Below are positions 50,847 to 60,387 of a stretch of 64,000 nt of DNA, piece after piece. This DNA comes from Panacagrimonas perspica. Its GTDB lineage: Bacteria > Pseudomonadota > Gammaproteobacteria > Nevskiales > Nevskiaceae. Every line of letters starts with the position of its first letter. The stretch's first letter is position 1. The stretch is from positions 1 through 64,000 of the forward strand of contig NZ_SOBT01000009.1 in assembly GCF_004364935.1 (NCBI RefSeq), in the 5' to 3' direction. The notes below the pieces were generated by a model, which saw nothing but the letters and a program-made list of their open reading frames with translations, was not told the DNA's origin and searched no databases. The position numbers and the translations under genes were made by a program.

Positions 50847-52751
50847 TCAGAACTGGAAGCCTGCGCGGATGCCGATTTCGTCCGCGTACTCCAGCGTCTG
50901 CATGATGTTCTCGTTGTCGTCGCCATAGACGTTGCCGTTGATGAAGTTGTAGAACGTCTCGATGCTCCAGGTGGTGCTCGGCTGGTACCGCAGCGCCGGC
51001 TGCACGAGGATGCCGCCACGCGTATCGAGGAGCACGGCGCCGTCGAAGCGCCACGTCAGTGTCGGCGACGGCTGCTGCATCGCAAACACCACGCCGTTCC
51101 ATCCATCGACGCCCTTGGCGATCTTGTCGCGATTGCCGCCCATGCCGCTCAGGTGGCGACCGAACAGGTCGGACTCCGAGCGGTACATGTACTGGAACAC
51201 CAGGTAGGTCGCCGGGAAGCTCTGGCTGAAGCGCTGATACTTCTCCATGACCAGCGCCGCGATCCACTCGTCTTCCTCGATGTAGTTCTTCGAGAGCGTG
51301 ACGTTCGTGAAGTTGCGATCCGGCGTGAACGTCGCTTCGAGGTTCACGATCAACTGGTCGAGCACGGACCCGGGCGCTGCACTGAAGACGTAGCCGATGC
51401 CCGCGCCGAGGTTGGTCTCGCGCTTGTACTCACGCGCGATGTGTCCGCGCAGACCGCCGGAGGCCTGGAAGAACGTGTCGAGCTCGCCGCCCGCCGTGAC
51501 CATGTCCGGCACCGGATTCGCCCCCAGCAGAGCGGCTGCCGGGAACTCGGTGATGCTCGCGTTCAACCCCGTCAACCCGTTGAGGCGCGCGTTGCCGGCG
51601 TAGGTGAACCACTCCTGCGCCGAGACCACGCCGGTCGGATCGACTTCGAACGCCGTGTCCTGCAGCACCGCGCCCGAGCCCGCAGCGCCCGGCAGGTCGC
51701 GATTGATGTTCGATCGCGTCCAGCGATACACGCCGTCCGGGTTGTAGCGACGGGTGGCGACGAACTGTGCGCTCAAGGCGCCCAGATTGCCGCGGATGCG
51801 AAGGCCGCCGTTGAACTTGTCATCGTAGTTCACATTCCACTGGTCGTGGACCGTGAACTGCGACGCGATGGCGTTGTACGGCGTGTTCGCGTTCGGATAG
51901 ATCGTCGGCAGGAAGCGCTGGAAGAAGCCGTCCACTTCCCACTGCTGCGTGGCCTGCCACGTCGTGCGGATACCCAGCGACCCGATACGTTCGTCGGCGT
52001 ACTCTTCCGGCGCGTAGTCGAGGAACAGGTGGCGGCGCAGATCCAGACCATTGGGCAGATCCAGCACGCGGAAGAACAGGGCCTGTCCCCACGCGATCTG
52101 CTGCTGACCCACGCGCACCAGCAGCGAACCCTTCTGGTAGTCGAGGTAGAACGCCGGCAGATCGATCATGTACTTGCGGCCCGCGACTTCGAGCGGGTTG
52201 GTGGCATGACCATCGCGGAACTTCCGGTACTCGAAGTATTCCGGTTTCTGATAATTGAAGCCGATCGGATCCGCCCCCGGCACCTTGTCCGGATCGAACT
52301 CGTCGTACGGCGCGAAATCGAACACGCCACGCGCACGTGCGAAGAGACGGAAGTTCTCACTGAGTGCACCGGTCAGGTCGAATTGGCCCCTGACCTGCAT
52401 CAGGTTCCAATCGTTGTCGGCGGTCTGGCCCGAGCGAACGACCGTGTCGGCTGCGCCACCTGCTCCGGCGTAGGGCCGGCTGTCGCGCGCCACGGTCTTG
52501 CCGTTGAAGGGGTTGCCACGCTGGTTGACGATGTTCTCGTCATTGGTCGTCCGGAAGGCCGACTCGACGCGCATGAATCCGCTCGTCGTCCACATCGAGG
52601 GCCCTGAGTCCTCCATCGCGGGAGTCGCGGCAGGCTCGGGCGCTGGGGCTGCCGCCTCCTGCGCGAACACCGATGTCGTGATCGAAACTGCTCCGAGTGC
52701 CAGTGCCGCTATACAAGACCACAACGCCTTGCCGCCGACCTGATTCGACAT
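50847..52751 (-). CDS. DUF1302-family outer-membrane protein
   Basis: A 634-residue exported protein: signal peptide about 1-30 (ending SVFAQ), then alternating beta-strand pattern and a C-terminal aromatic residue (AGFQF) as in outer-membrane barrels. DUF1302 proteins, often paired with DUF1329, occur in hydrophobic-compound degraders and probably help uptake or export of lipids, steroids or aromatic substrates; no DUF1329 partner is in the window. ATG 52751 has GAGGAG 6-8 nt upstream. It has its own terminator. An acyl-CoA ligase gene follows upstream on the same strand. Confidence 0.85.
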   Translation of the reverse strand: MSNQVGGKALWSCIAALALGAVSITTSVFAQEAAAPAPEPAATPAMEDSGPSMWTTSGFMRVESAFRTTNDENIVNQRGNPFNGKTVARDSRPYAGAGGAADTVVRSGQTADNDWNLMQVRGQFDLTGALSENFRLFARARGVFDFAPYDEFDPDKVPGADPIGFNYQKPEYFEYRKFRDGHATNPLEVAGRKYMIDLPAFYLDYQKGSLLVRVGQQQIAWGQALFFRVLDLPNGLDLRRHLFLDYAPEEYADERIGSLGIRTTWQATQQWEVDGFFQRFLPTIYPNANTPYNAIASQFTVHDQWNVNYDDKFNGGLRIRGNLGALSAQFVATRRYNPDGVYRWTRSNINRDLPGAAGSGAVLQDTAFEVDPTGVVSAQEWFTYAGNARLNGLTGLNASITEFPAAALLGANPVPDMVTAGGELDTFFQASGGLRGHIAREYKRETNLGAGIGYVFSAAPGSVLDQLIVNLEATFTPDRNFTNVTLSKNYIEEDEWIAALVMEKYQRFSQSFPATYLVFQYMYRSESDLFGRHLSGMGGNRDKIAKGVDGWNGVVFAMQQPSPTLTWRFDGAVLLDTRGGILVQPALRYQPSTTWSIETFYNFINGNVYGDDNENIMQTLEYADEIGIRAGFQF

Positions 52752-52968
52752 CGTTTTCTCCTCTCGAATTGGAGGACAGCACGCGGCCGGCATTCGGTCG
52801 ACCGCGCTCGCGCACCGTCCTTGTGAACAGCTCTATATGCCTGTGTATCCCCCATGCTTTCCCGGCTCGCTGGGCGGCCGGATTTCTTTATGCGGACGAG
52901 GAGTCGCTCTCTGGGCCCTTCGTCTGACCACACTGTAGGACAATTTTCGGCAACGCAACAGCAGCCGA

Positions 52969-52990
52969 CTGACCCGTCTATCGGGTCAGG
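52969..52990. other. Hairpin downstream of the acyl-CoA ligase gene
   Basis: CTGACCCG (52971-52977 core) and CGGGTCAG are inverted around TCTAT. No T run follows on minus, so it could be a weak terminator or a protein-binding palindrome. The rest of 52752-53016 shows only likely promoter sequence for the DUF1302 gene. Confidence 0.5.
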
Positions 52991-53016
52991 GCTGTCTCTC
53001 CAGATTTCGGGCGCAG

Positions 53017-54573
53017 CTAGATCGCGCGCTTCTGGTCTTTCCAGAAGGTCTCGCGGATGTCCTTCTTGCGGACCTTCCCGACCGGGCTGCGCGGCAGCGC
53101 GTCCCAGAATTCAGCGCTTTTCGGGCATTTCACGCTGCCGAGCGTGTCCTTGCACAGCTTCAGGATCTCGGCTTCGGTCGCTTTGGCGCCCGGCTTGAGT
53201 TCGATGACGGCTTTCACCGCCTCGCCCCATTTCTCGTCCGGCACGCCGATCACCGCGCAATCCTGGACGGCGGGATGGCCCCAGATCACCTGCTCGATCT
53301 CGCTCGGGTAGACGTTGAAACCGCCCGAAATGATCATGTCCTTCTTGCGATCGACGATGTAGAGAAAACCGTCCTCGTCGAGATAGCCGATATCGCCGGT
53401 GTGGTGCCAGCCGAACGCCGAGGCTTCGGCGGTGGCTTCCGGATTCTTGTAGTAGCGCAGCATCACCAGATTGCCGCGCACGACGATCTCGCCGCGCTCG
53501 CCCGGCGGCATCAGCTTGCCGTCGTCGTCCATGATGCCCACGCTCGTGAACATCGTCGGCCGGCCGCAACTCGCGAGGCGGTGTTCGAGTTTCGGATTGC
53601 CCAGCACGAGGTGATCCTTCGGCGTCAGGCAGGTGCACAGCATAGGCGCCTCGGCCTGGCCGAAGGTCTGCGCCATCACCGGACCGAAGACGTCCAGGCA
53701 CTGCTTGAGTTTCTCCACCGACATCGGCGCCGCGGCGTAGATGAACGCCTCGAGCGACGAGTAGTCGTGCTTGCGCACATCGGGATGCGCCAGCAGCACG
53801 TAGATTGCCGTCGGCGGCAGGAACAGGTGCGTGACGCCTTCTTTCTCGATGGCGTGCATCACGTGCTCCGCATCGAAGTGCGGCAGGATCACGTGCGTGG
53901 CACCCGCGGCCATCAGCATCATCGCCACGCCACCGGCCGCGTGCGTCATCGGCGCGATCACCAGGTGCACCGGCGGCTTGCCGATGGGCAGCGACGAATA
54001 GAAGTTCGCGATCATCGTCTCCCACGTCAGGTGCGACCACTGCGTGCCCTTGGGCCGCCCGGTGGTGCCGCCGGAGCTGAAGATCGAAGCGGTTGCATCC
54101 CGCGTGGCCGGCACGTCGGGGTCGGTCTCCGGAGCGTTCGCGATCCAGTCCTCGACGAAGGGCGTGCCGGCGACGGCGCCTGGCTTGTCGATGCAGACGT
54201 ACTGCCGGATCTTCGGGCACTCCTTGCGGAACAGGGCCACGCTGGCTTCGAATTCCGAGTGGTAGAACAGGACCTCGACGTCGCAGTTGTCGAGGATGTA
54301 CGCGTTCTCCGCCGCCACGTTGCGGGCGTTGACCGGCACCCAGGCACCGCCGGCGCGCAGGATCCCGAGCAGGCATTCGAACGCCACGGCGCAGTTCGGG
54401 CTGTAGACCGCCGCCATGTGCTCGGGCTTCAGACCACCGGCGATCAGCGCATTGCCGATGCGATAGCTGCGCTTCTGCACTTCGCCGTAGCTGTGCGTGA
54501 CGCTGGCGTCCTTGAGGCACGCACGGTCGGGATCGAGGCTGACGCCGCGGTCGAAGAAATCGATGATTCGCAT
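53017..54573 (-). CDS. AMP-forming acyl-CoA ligase (ANL superfamily)
   Basis: A 518-residue ligase: AMP-binding loop FSSGGTTGRPKGT (about 165-177), later TFGQAEAPML, WHHTGDIGYLDEDGF, DRKKDMIISGGFNVYPSEIE and catalytic Lys in RSPVGKVRKKD. It activates a carboxylic acid as CoA ester; the exact acid is unknown, possibly a medium/long-chain, cyclic or aryl-alkyl acid. A benzoylacetate-CoA ligase role for the carboxylase pathway is conceivable but the sequence alone does not show it. ATG 54573. Divergent from the sensor-kinase gene. Confidence 0.9.
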   Translation of the reverse strand: MRIIDFFDRGVSLDPDRACLKDASVTHSYGEVQKRSYRIGNALIAGGLKPEHMAAVYSPNCAVAFECLLGILRAGGAWVPVNARNVAAENAYILDNCDVEVLFYHSEFEASVALFRKECPKIRQYVCIDKPGAVAGTPFVEDWIANAPETDPDVPATRDATASIFSSGGTTGRPKGTQWSHLTWETMIANFYSSLPIGKPPVHLVIAPMTHAAGGVAMMLMAAGATHVILPHFDAEHVMHAIEKEGVTHLFLPPTAIYVLLAHPDVRKHDYSSLEAFIYAAAPMSVEKLKQCLDVFGPVMAQTFGQAEAPMLCTCLTPKDHLVLGNPKLEHRLASCGRPTMFTSVGIMDDDGKLMPPGERGEIVVRGNLVMLRYYKNPEATAEASAFGWHHTGDIGYLDEDGFLYIVDRKKDMIISGGFNVYPSEIEQVIWGHPAVQDCAVIGVPDEKWGEAVKAVIELKPGAKATEAEILKLCKDTLGSVKCPKSAEFWDALPRSPVGKVRKKDIRETFWKDQKRAI

Positions 54574-54776
54574 GGGATGACCTATGTCGGAGACGGTGTT
54601 GCGGATTCGACCCCGATCCTGAAGCCCGGGCGCGCGGCCCACACCACCTGATCGGACGGTTCGTGAAGATGATCCGCACGCGGGCGCACTGCGGACACTT
54701 GGGGCGCGCCCTAGGCCATAACTTCGGCGGCGTTATCATCTCCCTCCACTTTCCGTACGCCCCGAATCGCGTCCCG

Positions 54777-56423
54777 ATGGGCTTGCCCAACGCACCGCTC
54801 GACACCGCCGTCCGATCCGCGGAAACGGACCGGCTGATCTACGAGCAGGTGTTCGACAACGCGCTGGTCGGCATCTGCTTCATGCAGCAGCGCCGCTTCC
54901 TGCGCATCAACGCGCGCATGGAAGAGATGCTGGGCTACGCGCAGGGCGAGTTGCTGGGGCAGTCGGTACGGGCGGTCTACTCCCGGCAGGAAGACTTCGA
55001 CGAGGTCGGCCGCATCATCGAGACCTTTCCGACGAGCAACCGTTACGTGCACGAGCGACCGCTGGTGGCCAAGGACGGCTCGCTGCTGTGGTGCCTGATC
55101 TCGGGCCGCATGATCGATCCGCAGGATCCCGAGACGACGTCGGTCTGGATCGTGCAGGACATGTCGTCGAAGAAGCAGGCCGAGGACCAGCTCGCCCGCT
55201 CCAACCAGCGGCTCGAACAGATCGTGCAGAGCCGCACGCTCAACCTGCAGAAGACCAACGCTGCGCTCAAGCTCGAAGTGGAGCGTCGCCGCGAGTCCGA
55301 GCGCGCGATGATCGAGAGTCGCGAGAAGTACCGCGTGCTGATCCGCAACATCCCGCTCGGCATCGTCATCACCGACGGCGCCGGCGAGATCGTGGAGATC
55401 AATCCCGCGATGCAGGGGTTCTTCGGCGCCAACGATCTCGACGCCTTCAACCGGATGGCGGCGCACACCAGCTGCGCGGTGCTCGGCGACGGCACCACGA
55501 TGAACCTGCGGGACCTGATCCAGGCCTGCTCGCCTCCGGTGACGCGGCGTGTCGAGCACCTGACCGCTCGCTGGGCCGCTCCCGACGGCAAGCCGCGCTG
55601 GTTCGACGTGGCGGGCGTGCGCGTGCCGGTGCGCGATCTTGGCTGCGCGATCGTCTTTCTCGATCGCACCGAACAGCGCCGTGCGCGCGCACGCGAACAT
55701 GCACAGCAGCAACAGCTCGCACACGCCACACGCCTTTCGATGATGGGGCAGTTCGCATCGGCGCTGGCGCACGAACTCGGCCAGCCGCTGAACGCGTGCA
55801 TCAGCTACGCCGCCGGCATCGAGCACCGGCTCGGCCCCGAACTGCAGAAGCGGCCGGACGCGCAGGAGGCGCTGTCGCGCATCCAGCTCCACCTGCATCA
55901 GGCCGGCGATGTCGTGAAGAACGTGCGGGCCTTCGTCGCCAAGCACAGGCCGGAGGACGAAGAGATCGATCTGGCCGCACTGGTGCACGGCACGGTCGAT
56001 CTGCTGCAGCTGCAGCTGCGCGAAGCCGCGGTCGTCGTGAAATTGCGCATCGCCGAGGACCTGCCGCGCCTGCGCGGTACACGCGTCGAGCTGCAGCAGG
56101 TTCTGGTGAACCTGCTGGCCAATGCGATCGACGCGATGCGTGGAGCCGGCACCCGCAAGCCACAGATCGAAGTCCGCGTCTCGCGGCTGCCGCGCCAGCG
56201 CGTCCGCCTCGTCGTCACCGACAACGGACCCGGCGTGCCCGAGGCGATGCGCGAGTCGGTGTTTCAGGCCTATACGACGACCAAGGCCGGTGGCCTGGGA
56301 ATGGGCCTGATGATGTGCCGCACGATCGTCGAGTCGCATGGCGGTGACCTGCTGATCGATCCCAAACGCAAACGCGGTGCGGCTTTTCGCGCCACTCTGC
56401 CGGTGGAGAAGAACGAATCCTGA
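54777..56423 (+). CDS. Cytoplasmic PAS-domain sensor histidine kinase
   Basis: A 548-residue kinase without membrane segments. PAS 1 at about 20-135, a coiled-coil stretch 135-185, PAS 2 at about 185-305, dimerisation/phosphoacceptor H332 (ASALAHELGQPLNA), then HATPase motifs NAIDAM, DNGPGVP and GLGMGL. The arrangement resembles FixL/TodS/StyS-type kinases that sense small molecules or redox state inside the cell. The start is uncertain (ATG 54777 chosen; earlier in-frame ATG 54663 would overlap the divergent promoter). Its stop overlaps the response-regulator ATG (TGATG). Confidence 0.92.
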   Translation: MGLPNAPLDTAVRSAETDRLIYEQVFDNALVGICFMQQRRFLRINARMEEMLGYAQGELLGQSVRAVYSRQEDFDEVGRIIETFPTSNRYVHERPLVAKDGSLLWCLISGRMIDPQDPETTSVWIVQDMSSKKQAEDQLARSNQRLEQIVQSRTLNLQKTNAALKLEVERRRESERAMIESREKYRVLIRNIPLGIVITDGAGEIVEINPAMQGFFGANDLDAFNRMAAHTSCAVLGDGTTMNLRDLIQACSPPVTRRVEHLTARWAAPDGKPRWFDVAGVRVPVRDLGCAIVFLDRTEQRRARAREHAQQQQLAHATRLSMMGQFASALAHELGQPLNACISYAAGIEHRLGPELQKRPDAQEALSRIQLHLHQAGDVVKNVRAFVAKHRPEDEEIDLAALVHGTVDLLQLQLREAAVVVKLRIAEDLPRLRGTRVELQQVLVNLLANAIDAMRGAGTRKPQIEVRVSRLPRQRVRLVVTDNGPGVPEAMRESVFQAYTTTKAGGLGMGLMMCRTIVESHGGDLLIDPKRKRGAAFRATLPVEKNES

Positions 56424-57043
56424 TGTCCGATACCATCCACATTTTCCTGGTCGACGACGAGCCCGACGTCACGCGCGGGCTGTCCTGGCTGCTCGAGTCG
56501 GTCAACCTGCAGGCCGAAGCGCACCAGCAGGCGGGCTCGTTTCTCGAGAGCCTCGAGCGGCACAGCGGACCGGCCTGCGCCGTGCTCGATCTGCGCATGC
56601 CCGGACTGTCGGGCATCGAGGTCATGGAACGCATGGTGGCGCGCCGTCCCGATGTGCCGATCATCTTCCTGTCGGCGCACGGGGATGTGCCGAGCGCGGT
56701 GCGGGCGATGAAGCTCGGCGCCTTCGACTTCCTGCAGAAACCGTTCAACCCCCAGCAATTCCTGGAATGCATCAACCGCGCGCGCCTGGGCGCCGTGGAG
56801 CGGCACGCGGAATGGCTCAAGCGGCGCGACTACGATCAAAGCCTTGCGCGCCTGTCTGGACGCGAGCGCGAAGTGCTGGAACTGATGCTCGACGGCGGCA
56901 GCAGCAAGGAGATCGGACGCAAGCTCGACATCAGCCCGAAGACGGTGGATGTGCACCGCGCGAACATCCTGCGAAAGCTCGAGGTCGCGAATGCCCGCGA
57001 ACTCACCAGTCGTTTTCGCGCCGCGGTGAAGAAGGATTCCTGA
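56423..57043 (+). CDS. FixJ/NarL-type response regulator
   Basis: A 206-residue partner of the kinase above: receiver domain with DDEPD, phosphoacceptor D56 (VLDLRMPG), and QKPF; then a LuxR-type helix-turn-helix at about 142-200 (LSGREREVLELMLDGGSSKEIGRKL). It activates transcription when phosphorylated. Translationally coupled to the kinase by the TGATG overlap. Its targets are unknown; candidate sites are proposed upstream of three operons in this window. Confidence 0.95.
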   Translation: MSDTIHIFLVDDEPDVTRGLSWLLESVNLQAEAHQQAGSFLESLERHSGPACAVLDLRMPGLSGIEVMERMVARRPDVPIIFLSAHGDVPSAVRAMKLGAFDFLQKPFNPQQFLECINRARLGAVERHAEWLKRRDYDQSLARLSGREREVLELMLDGGSSKEIGRKLDISPKTVDVHRANILRKLEVANARELTSRFRAAVKKDS

Positions 57044-57146
57044 GCAGCGCTCCTCGTTCGGGTAGGCGCTACGACGCCCGCGGGGCGGGCATGATTCGAG
57101 ACCGGCGGTACGCGGCAACAATAGAACCGAGAGAGGAGAACGAGCG

Positions 57147-58313
57147 ATGAACCTGAACAAGACGCTGGACCAGCTGCTGACCGACGCCTGCGCGGGCAAC
57201 CGAATTCCGGGCGTCGTCGCCACGGTGGCCGACGACAAGGGCGTGATCTATGAAGGCGCCGCCGGGCTGCGCGCCTGCGACAAGCCCGAGAAGATGACCG
57301 TCGACACGGTGGCCTGGTACGCGTCGATGACCAAGGCGATCACCGGTGCCGCCGCCATGCAGATGGTCGAGCGCGGCAAGCTGTCGCTCGATGCCCCCGC
57401 CGCGAAGGTCCTTCCCTCGCTGGCCAACATCCAGGTGCTGGAGGGCTTCGACGCCGCCGGCAAGCCGAAGTTGCGGCCGGCGAAGGGCACCGTGACCCTG
57501 CGCAATCTGCTGACCCACAGCTCGGGGTTCAGCTACGAAATCTGGAATCCCGTAGCGGCCCGCGAGCTGGAAAGCCGGGGCGCCGGCAACATCCTGAGCG
57601 GCACCCAGGCGACGTTCGACCGTCCGTTGATGCGGGATCCCGATACGAGCTGGGACTACTCCCCCGGCATCGACTTCGCGGGACGCATGGTCGAGGAGGC
57701 CAGCGGCCAGAAGCTCGGCGATTTCATGCGCCAGAACCTGTTCGAGCCGCTGGGAATGAAGTCGGTGACCTTCCGGCTCGGCGCGAAGCATCGCGAGAAC
57801 CTGGCCGGCCTGCATGCGCGCACGCCGGACGGGACGATTGTTCCCTACCCGCTGGAGGTCGGCCAGGAATCTCCGATCGAGATGGGCGGCCACGCGCTCT
57901 ACGGGACGCTGCCGGACTATCTGCGGTTCACTCGAATGGTTCTGGGGGGCGGCGCGCTGGACGGCAATCGCGTGCTCGAGGCCAAGACCGTGGCGGCGAT
58001 GTCGCAGAACCAGATGGGCGCCCTGGACGTCACCAACCTGCCAGAGGCCCAGCCTTATTCGAATGCCGTCAACTGGTGGCCGGGCGTAACCTGCAAGTGG
58101 GGTCTGAGCTTCCTGATCAACACCAAGGCGACCCCCCAGGGACGGTCCGCGGGTAGCCTGATGTGGGCCGGTCTGGCCAACAGCTATTACTGGATCGACC
58201 CCGTCAAAAAAGTAACCGGCGCCGTTTCCACCCAGATTTTGCCGTTCTACGACGGCCCGGTCGTGAAGCTGTTCGAGGATCTCGAAACCGCGGTCTATCA
58301 GTCGCGGAGCTAA
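57147..58313 (+). CDS. Serine hydrolase of the class C beta-lactamase/esterase EstB family
   Basis: A 388-residue protein with the SxxK motif S60-M-T-K63 and catalytic Tyr Y171 (WDYSPG). No signal peptide is visible, so it is cytoplasmic. This points to an esterase or amidase (EstB-like) more than a periplasmic beta-lactamase. ATG 57147 has GAGGAG upstream. It follows the two-component genes by about 100 bp and may share their transcript. Confidence 0.9.
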   Translation: MNLNKTLDQLLTDACAGNRIPGVVATVADDKGVIYEGAAGLRACDKPEKMTVDTVAWYASMTKAITGAAAMQMVERGKLSLDAPAAKVLPSLANIQVLEGFDAAGKPKLRPAKGTVTLRNLLTHSSGFSYEIWNPVAARELESRGAGNILSGTQATFDRPLMRDPDTSWDYSPGIDFAGRMVEEASGQKLGDFMRQNLFEPLGMKSVTFRLGAKHRENLAGLHARTPDGTIVPYPLEVGQESPIEMGGHALYGTLPDYLRFTRMVLGGGALDGNRVLEAKTVAAMSQNQMGALDVTNLPEAQPYSNAVNWWPGVTCKWGLSFLINTKATPQGRSAGSLMWAGLANSYYWIDPVKKVTGAVSTQILPFYDGPVVKLFEDLETAVYQSRS

Positions 58314-58324
58314 ATCGAACGCAC

Positions 58325-58352
58325 AAAAAAAGACGCCACCTTTCGGTGGCGT
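58325..58352 (-). terminator. Terminator-like hairpin in minus orientation after the serine hydrolase
   Basis: ACGCCACC (58333-58340) and GGTGGCGT (58345-58352) pair; the A run 58325-58331 gives seven U on the minus strand. On plus the hairpin is followed only by TT, so it would act weakly for the hydrolase gene. No minus-strand gene lies upstream. Confidence 0.55.
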
Positions 58353-58586
58353 TGAGTGCGGTCCCGCATGAGGCGGGACTGGAGGAGACTTTCCGACTTA
58401 CTGATTCTGTTCGCTTTTGCGGTGACGGAACCGAGTACTTCGAATCTCGAAGGCCAAGTCCGCTGGCGTTGCGGTGAGGAGCCTTTGCTTCCCGTGCCGC
58501 GCTTCGATGGGTGTACTCTACCCATCGTGTTGCATCGCAGCAATTGATTTGTTTTAGCAGGCTCGTTTAGAAAAAATAACCCGGCG
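58353..58586. other. Leader of the LysR-type regulator gene
   Basis: About 230 bp with a lower-GC stretch (58520-58580). It contains the small inverted repeat GGGTGTACTCTACCC (about 58508-58522) and presumably the promoter. No gene seen. Confidence 0.45.
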
Positions 58587-59579
58587 ATGCGTCTTCCCCC
58601 TCTCAACTCCCTGCGTGCCTTCGAGGCCGCTGCCCGCCACCGCAGCCTGCGCAAGGCGGCCGCGGAACTGCACGTCACACCCGCGGCGATCAGCCACCAG
58701 ATCAAGTCCCTTGAACGGTCGCTCGAGACCTTGGTGTTCAAGCGTCTTCCCCAGCACATCGAACTGACCGCCGCCGGGGAAGCGCTGCTGCCGCGCCTGA
58801 CCGAAGCCTTCGAGCAGATGTCCGAAGCCGTCGCCGCGGTACGCCGGCTCAAGCACTCCGGGCAGGTGACGGTCGCCGCCCCGCCAGCGTTGGCGTCCAA
58901 ATGGCTCGCGCCGAGGCTTCATCGCTTCGCAGCGCTCTATCCGGACATCGATCTGCACATCACGGCCGAGAGCACGCTGATCGATACCGTACGCGAGGAC
59001 AGCGGCGAAGGCGGCAATCTGATGGAGAACGCCGACCTCGCCATCCGGTCCGGCCACGGCGAGTACGAGGGTTACGTCGTCGACCCCCTGTTCCGCATCT
59101 ATGCCACGCCGATGTGCAGCCCTCGCCTGCTCGCGGGCGCCAATCCCCTGCGCACGCCGCAGGATCTGCGGCACCACACGCTGCTGCATCACGAAACAGG
59201 CCTGGACCAGACCGATTCGGAACGGCCCAACTGGGCGGCGTGGCTCAAGGCGGCGCGCGTCGAAGGCGTGAACGCACGGCGCGGGCCGACGTTCAACCAG
59301 GTCCAGATGGCGATGGAAGCCGCCGCTGACGGCCTCGGCGTGGTGCTGGGCATTCCGGTGGTGGCGGCAGCGGATCTCGAGTCCGGCCGCCTGGTCATGC
59401 CATTCCAGCTCAGCCTGCCGATCGCGGCTTCGTACTACCTGATCCACGCCGAGAAGGCGGCCCGGGAACCCAGCGTCGCGGCGATGCGCGACTGGTTGCT
59501 GTCCGAGGCCAGCGGCGAACGCTGGGCGGACCCGCCGTCCGAACGTTCGCCCGACCTGCCGGCGCCGCACACCGACTGA
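58587..59579 (+). CDS. LysR-type regulator, GcvA-like
   Basis: A 330-residue LysR regulator. The N-terminal start LPPLNSLRAFEAAARHRSLRKAAAELHVT and AAISHQIKSLE recognition helix are of the GcvA/AmpR type. The substrate domain spans about 90-300; the Pro-rich tail is longer than usual. The ligand and target are unknown. It is convergent with an SDR gene 9 bp from its stop, so it does not sit in the usual divergent position to a target; the target could be its own leader or elsewhere. Confidence 0.9.
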   Translation: MRLPPLNSLRAFEAAARHRSLRKAAAELHVTPAAISHQIKSLERSLETLVFKRLPQHIELTAAGEALLPRLTEAFEQMSEAVAAVRRLKHSGQVTVAAPPALASKWLAPRLHRFAALYPDIDLHITAESTLIDTVREDSGEGGNLMENADLAIRSGHGEYEGYVVDPLFRIYATPMCSPRLLAGANPLRTPQDLRHHTLLHHETGLDQTDSERPNWAAWLKAARVEGVNARRGPTFNQVQMAMEAAADGLGVVLGIPVVAAADLESGRLVMPFQLSLPIAASYYLIHAEKAAREPSVAAMRDWLLSEASGERWADPPSERSPDLPAPHTD

Positions 59580-59588
59580 TGCGAGCGG

Positions 59589-60383
59589 CTACTCCGCGTC
59601 GAAGTCCACCGACTCGAAGCGGAACGCCATCGTGAATCCGCCGTCGATCGCGATGTCCTGCCCGGTGATGTAGGAAGAATCGTCGCTGGCGAGGAACAGC
59701 ACGAGCTTCGCCACTTCCGGGGTCTGTCCGAACCGGCCCAGGGGCGCCATCTGACGGTAACGCCGCGCGAACTGCGGCTCCGGCGACCCTGGCGAGCGCC
59801 AGCGCGGGGTTTCGATCACGCCGGGACAGATCACGTTCGAGCGCACACCGCTCGGGCCGAATCGCTTGGCGAGCTTGCGGCTCAGCCCGATCGTGCCGGC
59901 CTTCGCCGCACTGTAGGCCTCACTTGCGAAGTCGATGCCCAGCCGCGCGCCGGCGATCGACGCGATGCTGACGATCGCGCCGTGCCCCGAACGGGCCAGG
60001 ATCGGTGCGGCTTCGGTCGCCGCCGCCCAGTAAGCGGATAGCCCGCTCTCGAGCATCAGGTCCCAGCGCTGATCCTCGGTGTAGTCCGCGCTCGGATTGG
60101 TCATCGCGTTGTTCATCAGGATGCCCAGTCCGCCAAGCGTGGCCTCGGCGTCATGCACCATCCGGCGCACCGCGGTGCGGTTGGTGACATCGACGTGGCG
60201 GTAGTGCGCCACGCCGCCCGCCTCGCAGATCTCGCGCACGACGCGCTCGCCGTTGGCATCGTCGATGTCCGAGATCATCACGGCGGCGCCTTCGGCCGCG
60301 AGCAGTCGTGCAGAGGCTTCGCCAATGCCCGAAGCACCGCCAGAAACCAGCGCCTTTCGGCCTTCCAGCTTGCGCTGTGTCAT
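59589..60383 (-). CDS. Short-chain dehydrogenase/reductase (1)
   Basis: A 264-residue classical SDR. Cofactor motif GGASGIG (15-21), acidic D39/D41 after beta-2 suggests NAD(H), catalytic Y157-x3-K161 (YSAAK), Ser near 142. The usual NNAG reads NNAM. The last of four closely spaced minus-strand genes (LLM oxidoreductase, SDR, GST-like, this SDR). The substrate is unknown; oxidation of a secondary alcohol to a ketone would fit the neighbourhood. Confidence 0.9.
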   Translation of the reverse strand: MTQRKLEGRKALVSGGASGIGEASARLLAAEGAAVMISDIDDANGERVVREICEAGGVAHYRHVDVTNRTAVRRMVHDAEATLGGLGILMNNAMTNPSADYTEDQRWDLMLESGLSAYWAAATEAAPILARSGHGAIVSIASIAGARLGIDFASEAYSAAKAGTIGLSRKLAKRFGPSGVRSNVICPGVIETPRWRSPGSPEPQFARRYRQMAPLGRFGQTPEVAKLVLFLASDDSSYITGQDIAIDGGFTMAFRFESVDFDAE

Positions 60384-60387
60384 TGAC

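Noticed and set aside
57147-58313. Antibiotic-resistance beta-lactamase
   Set aside because: SxxK is present, but there is no signal peptide and the sequence is of the EstB-like esterase type.
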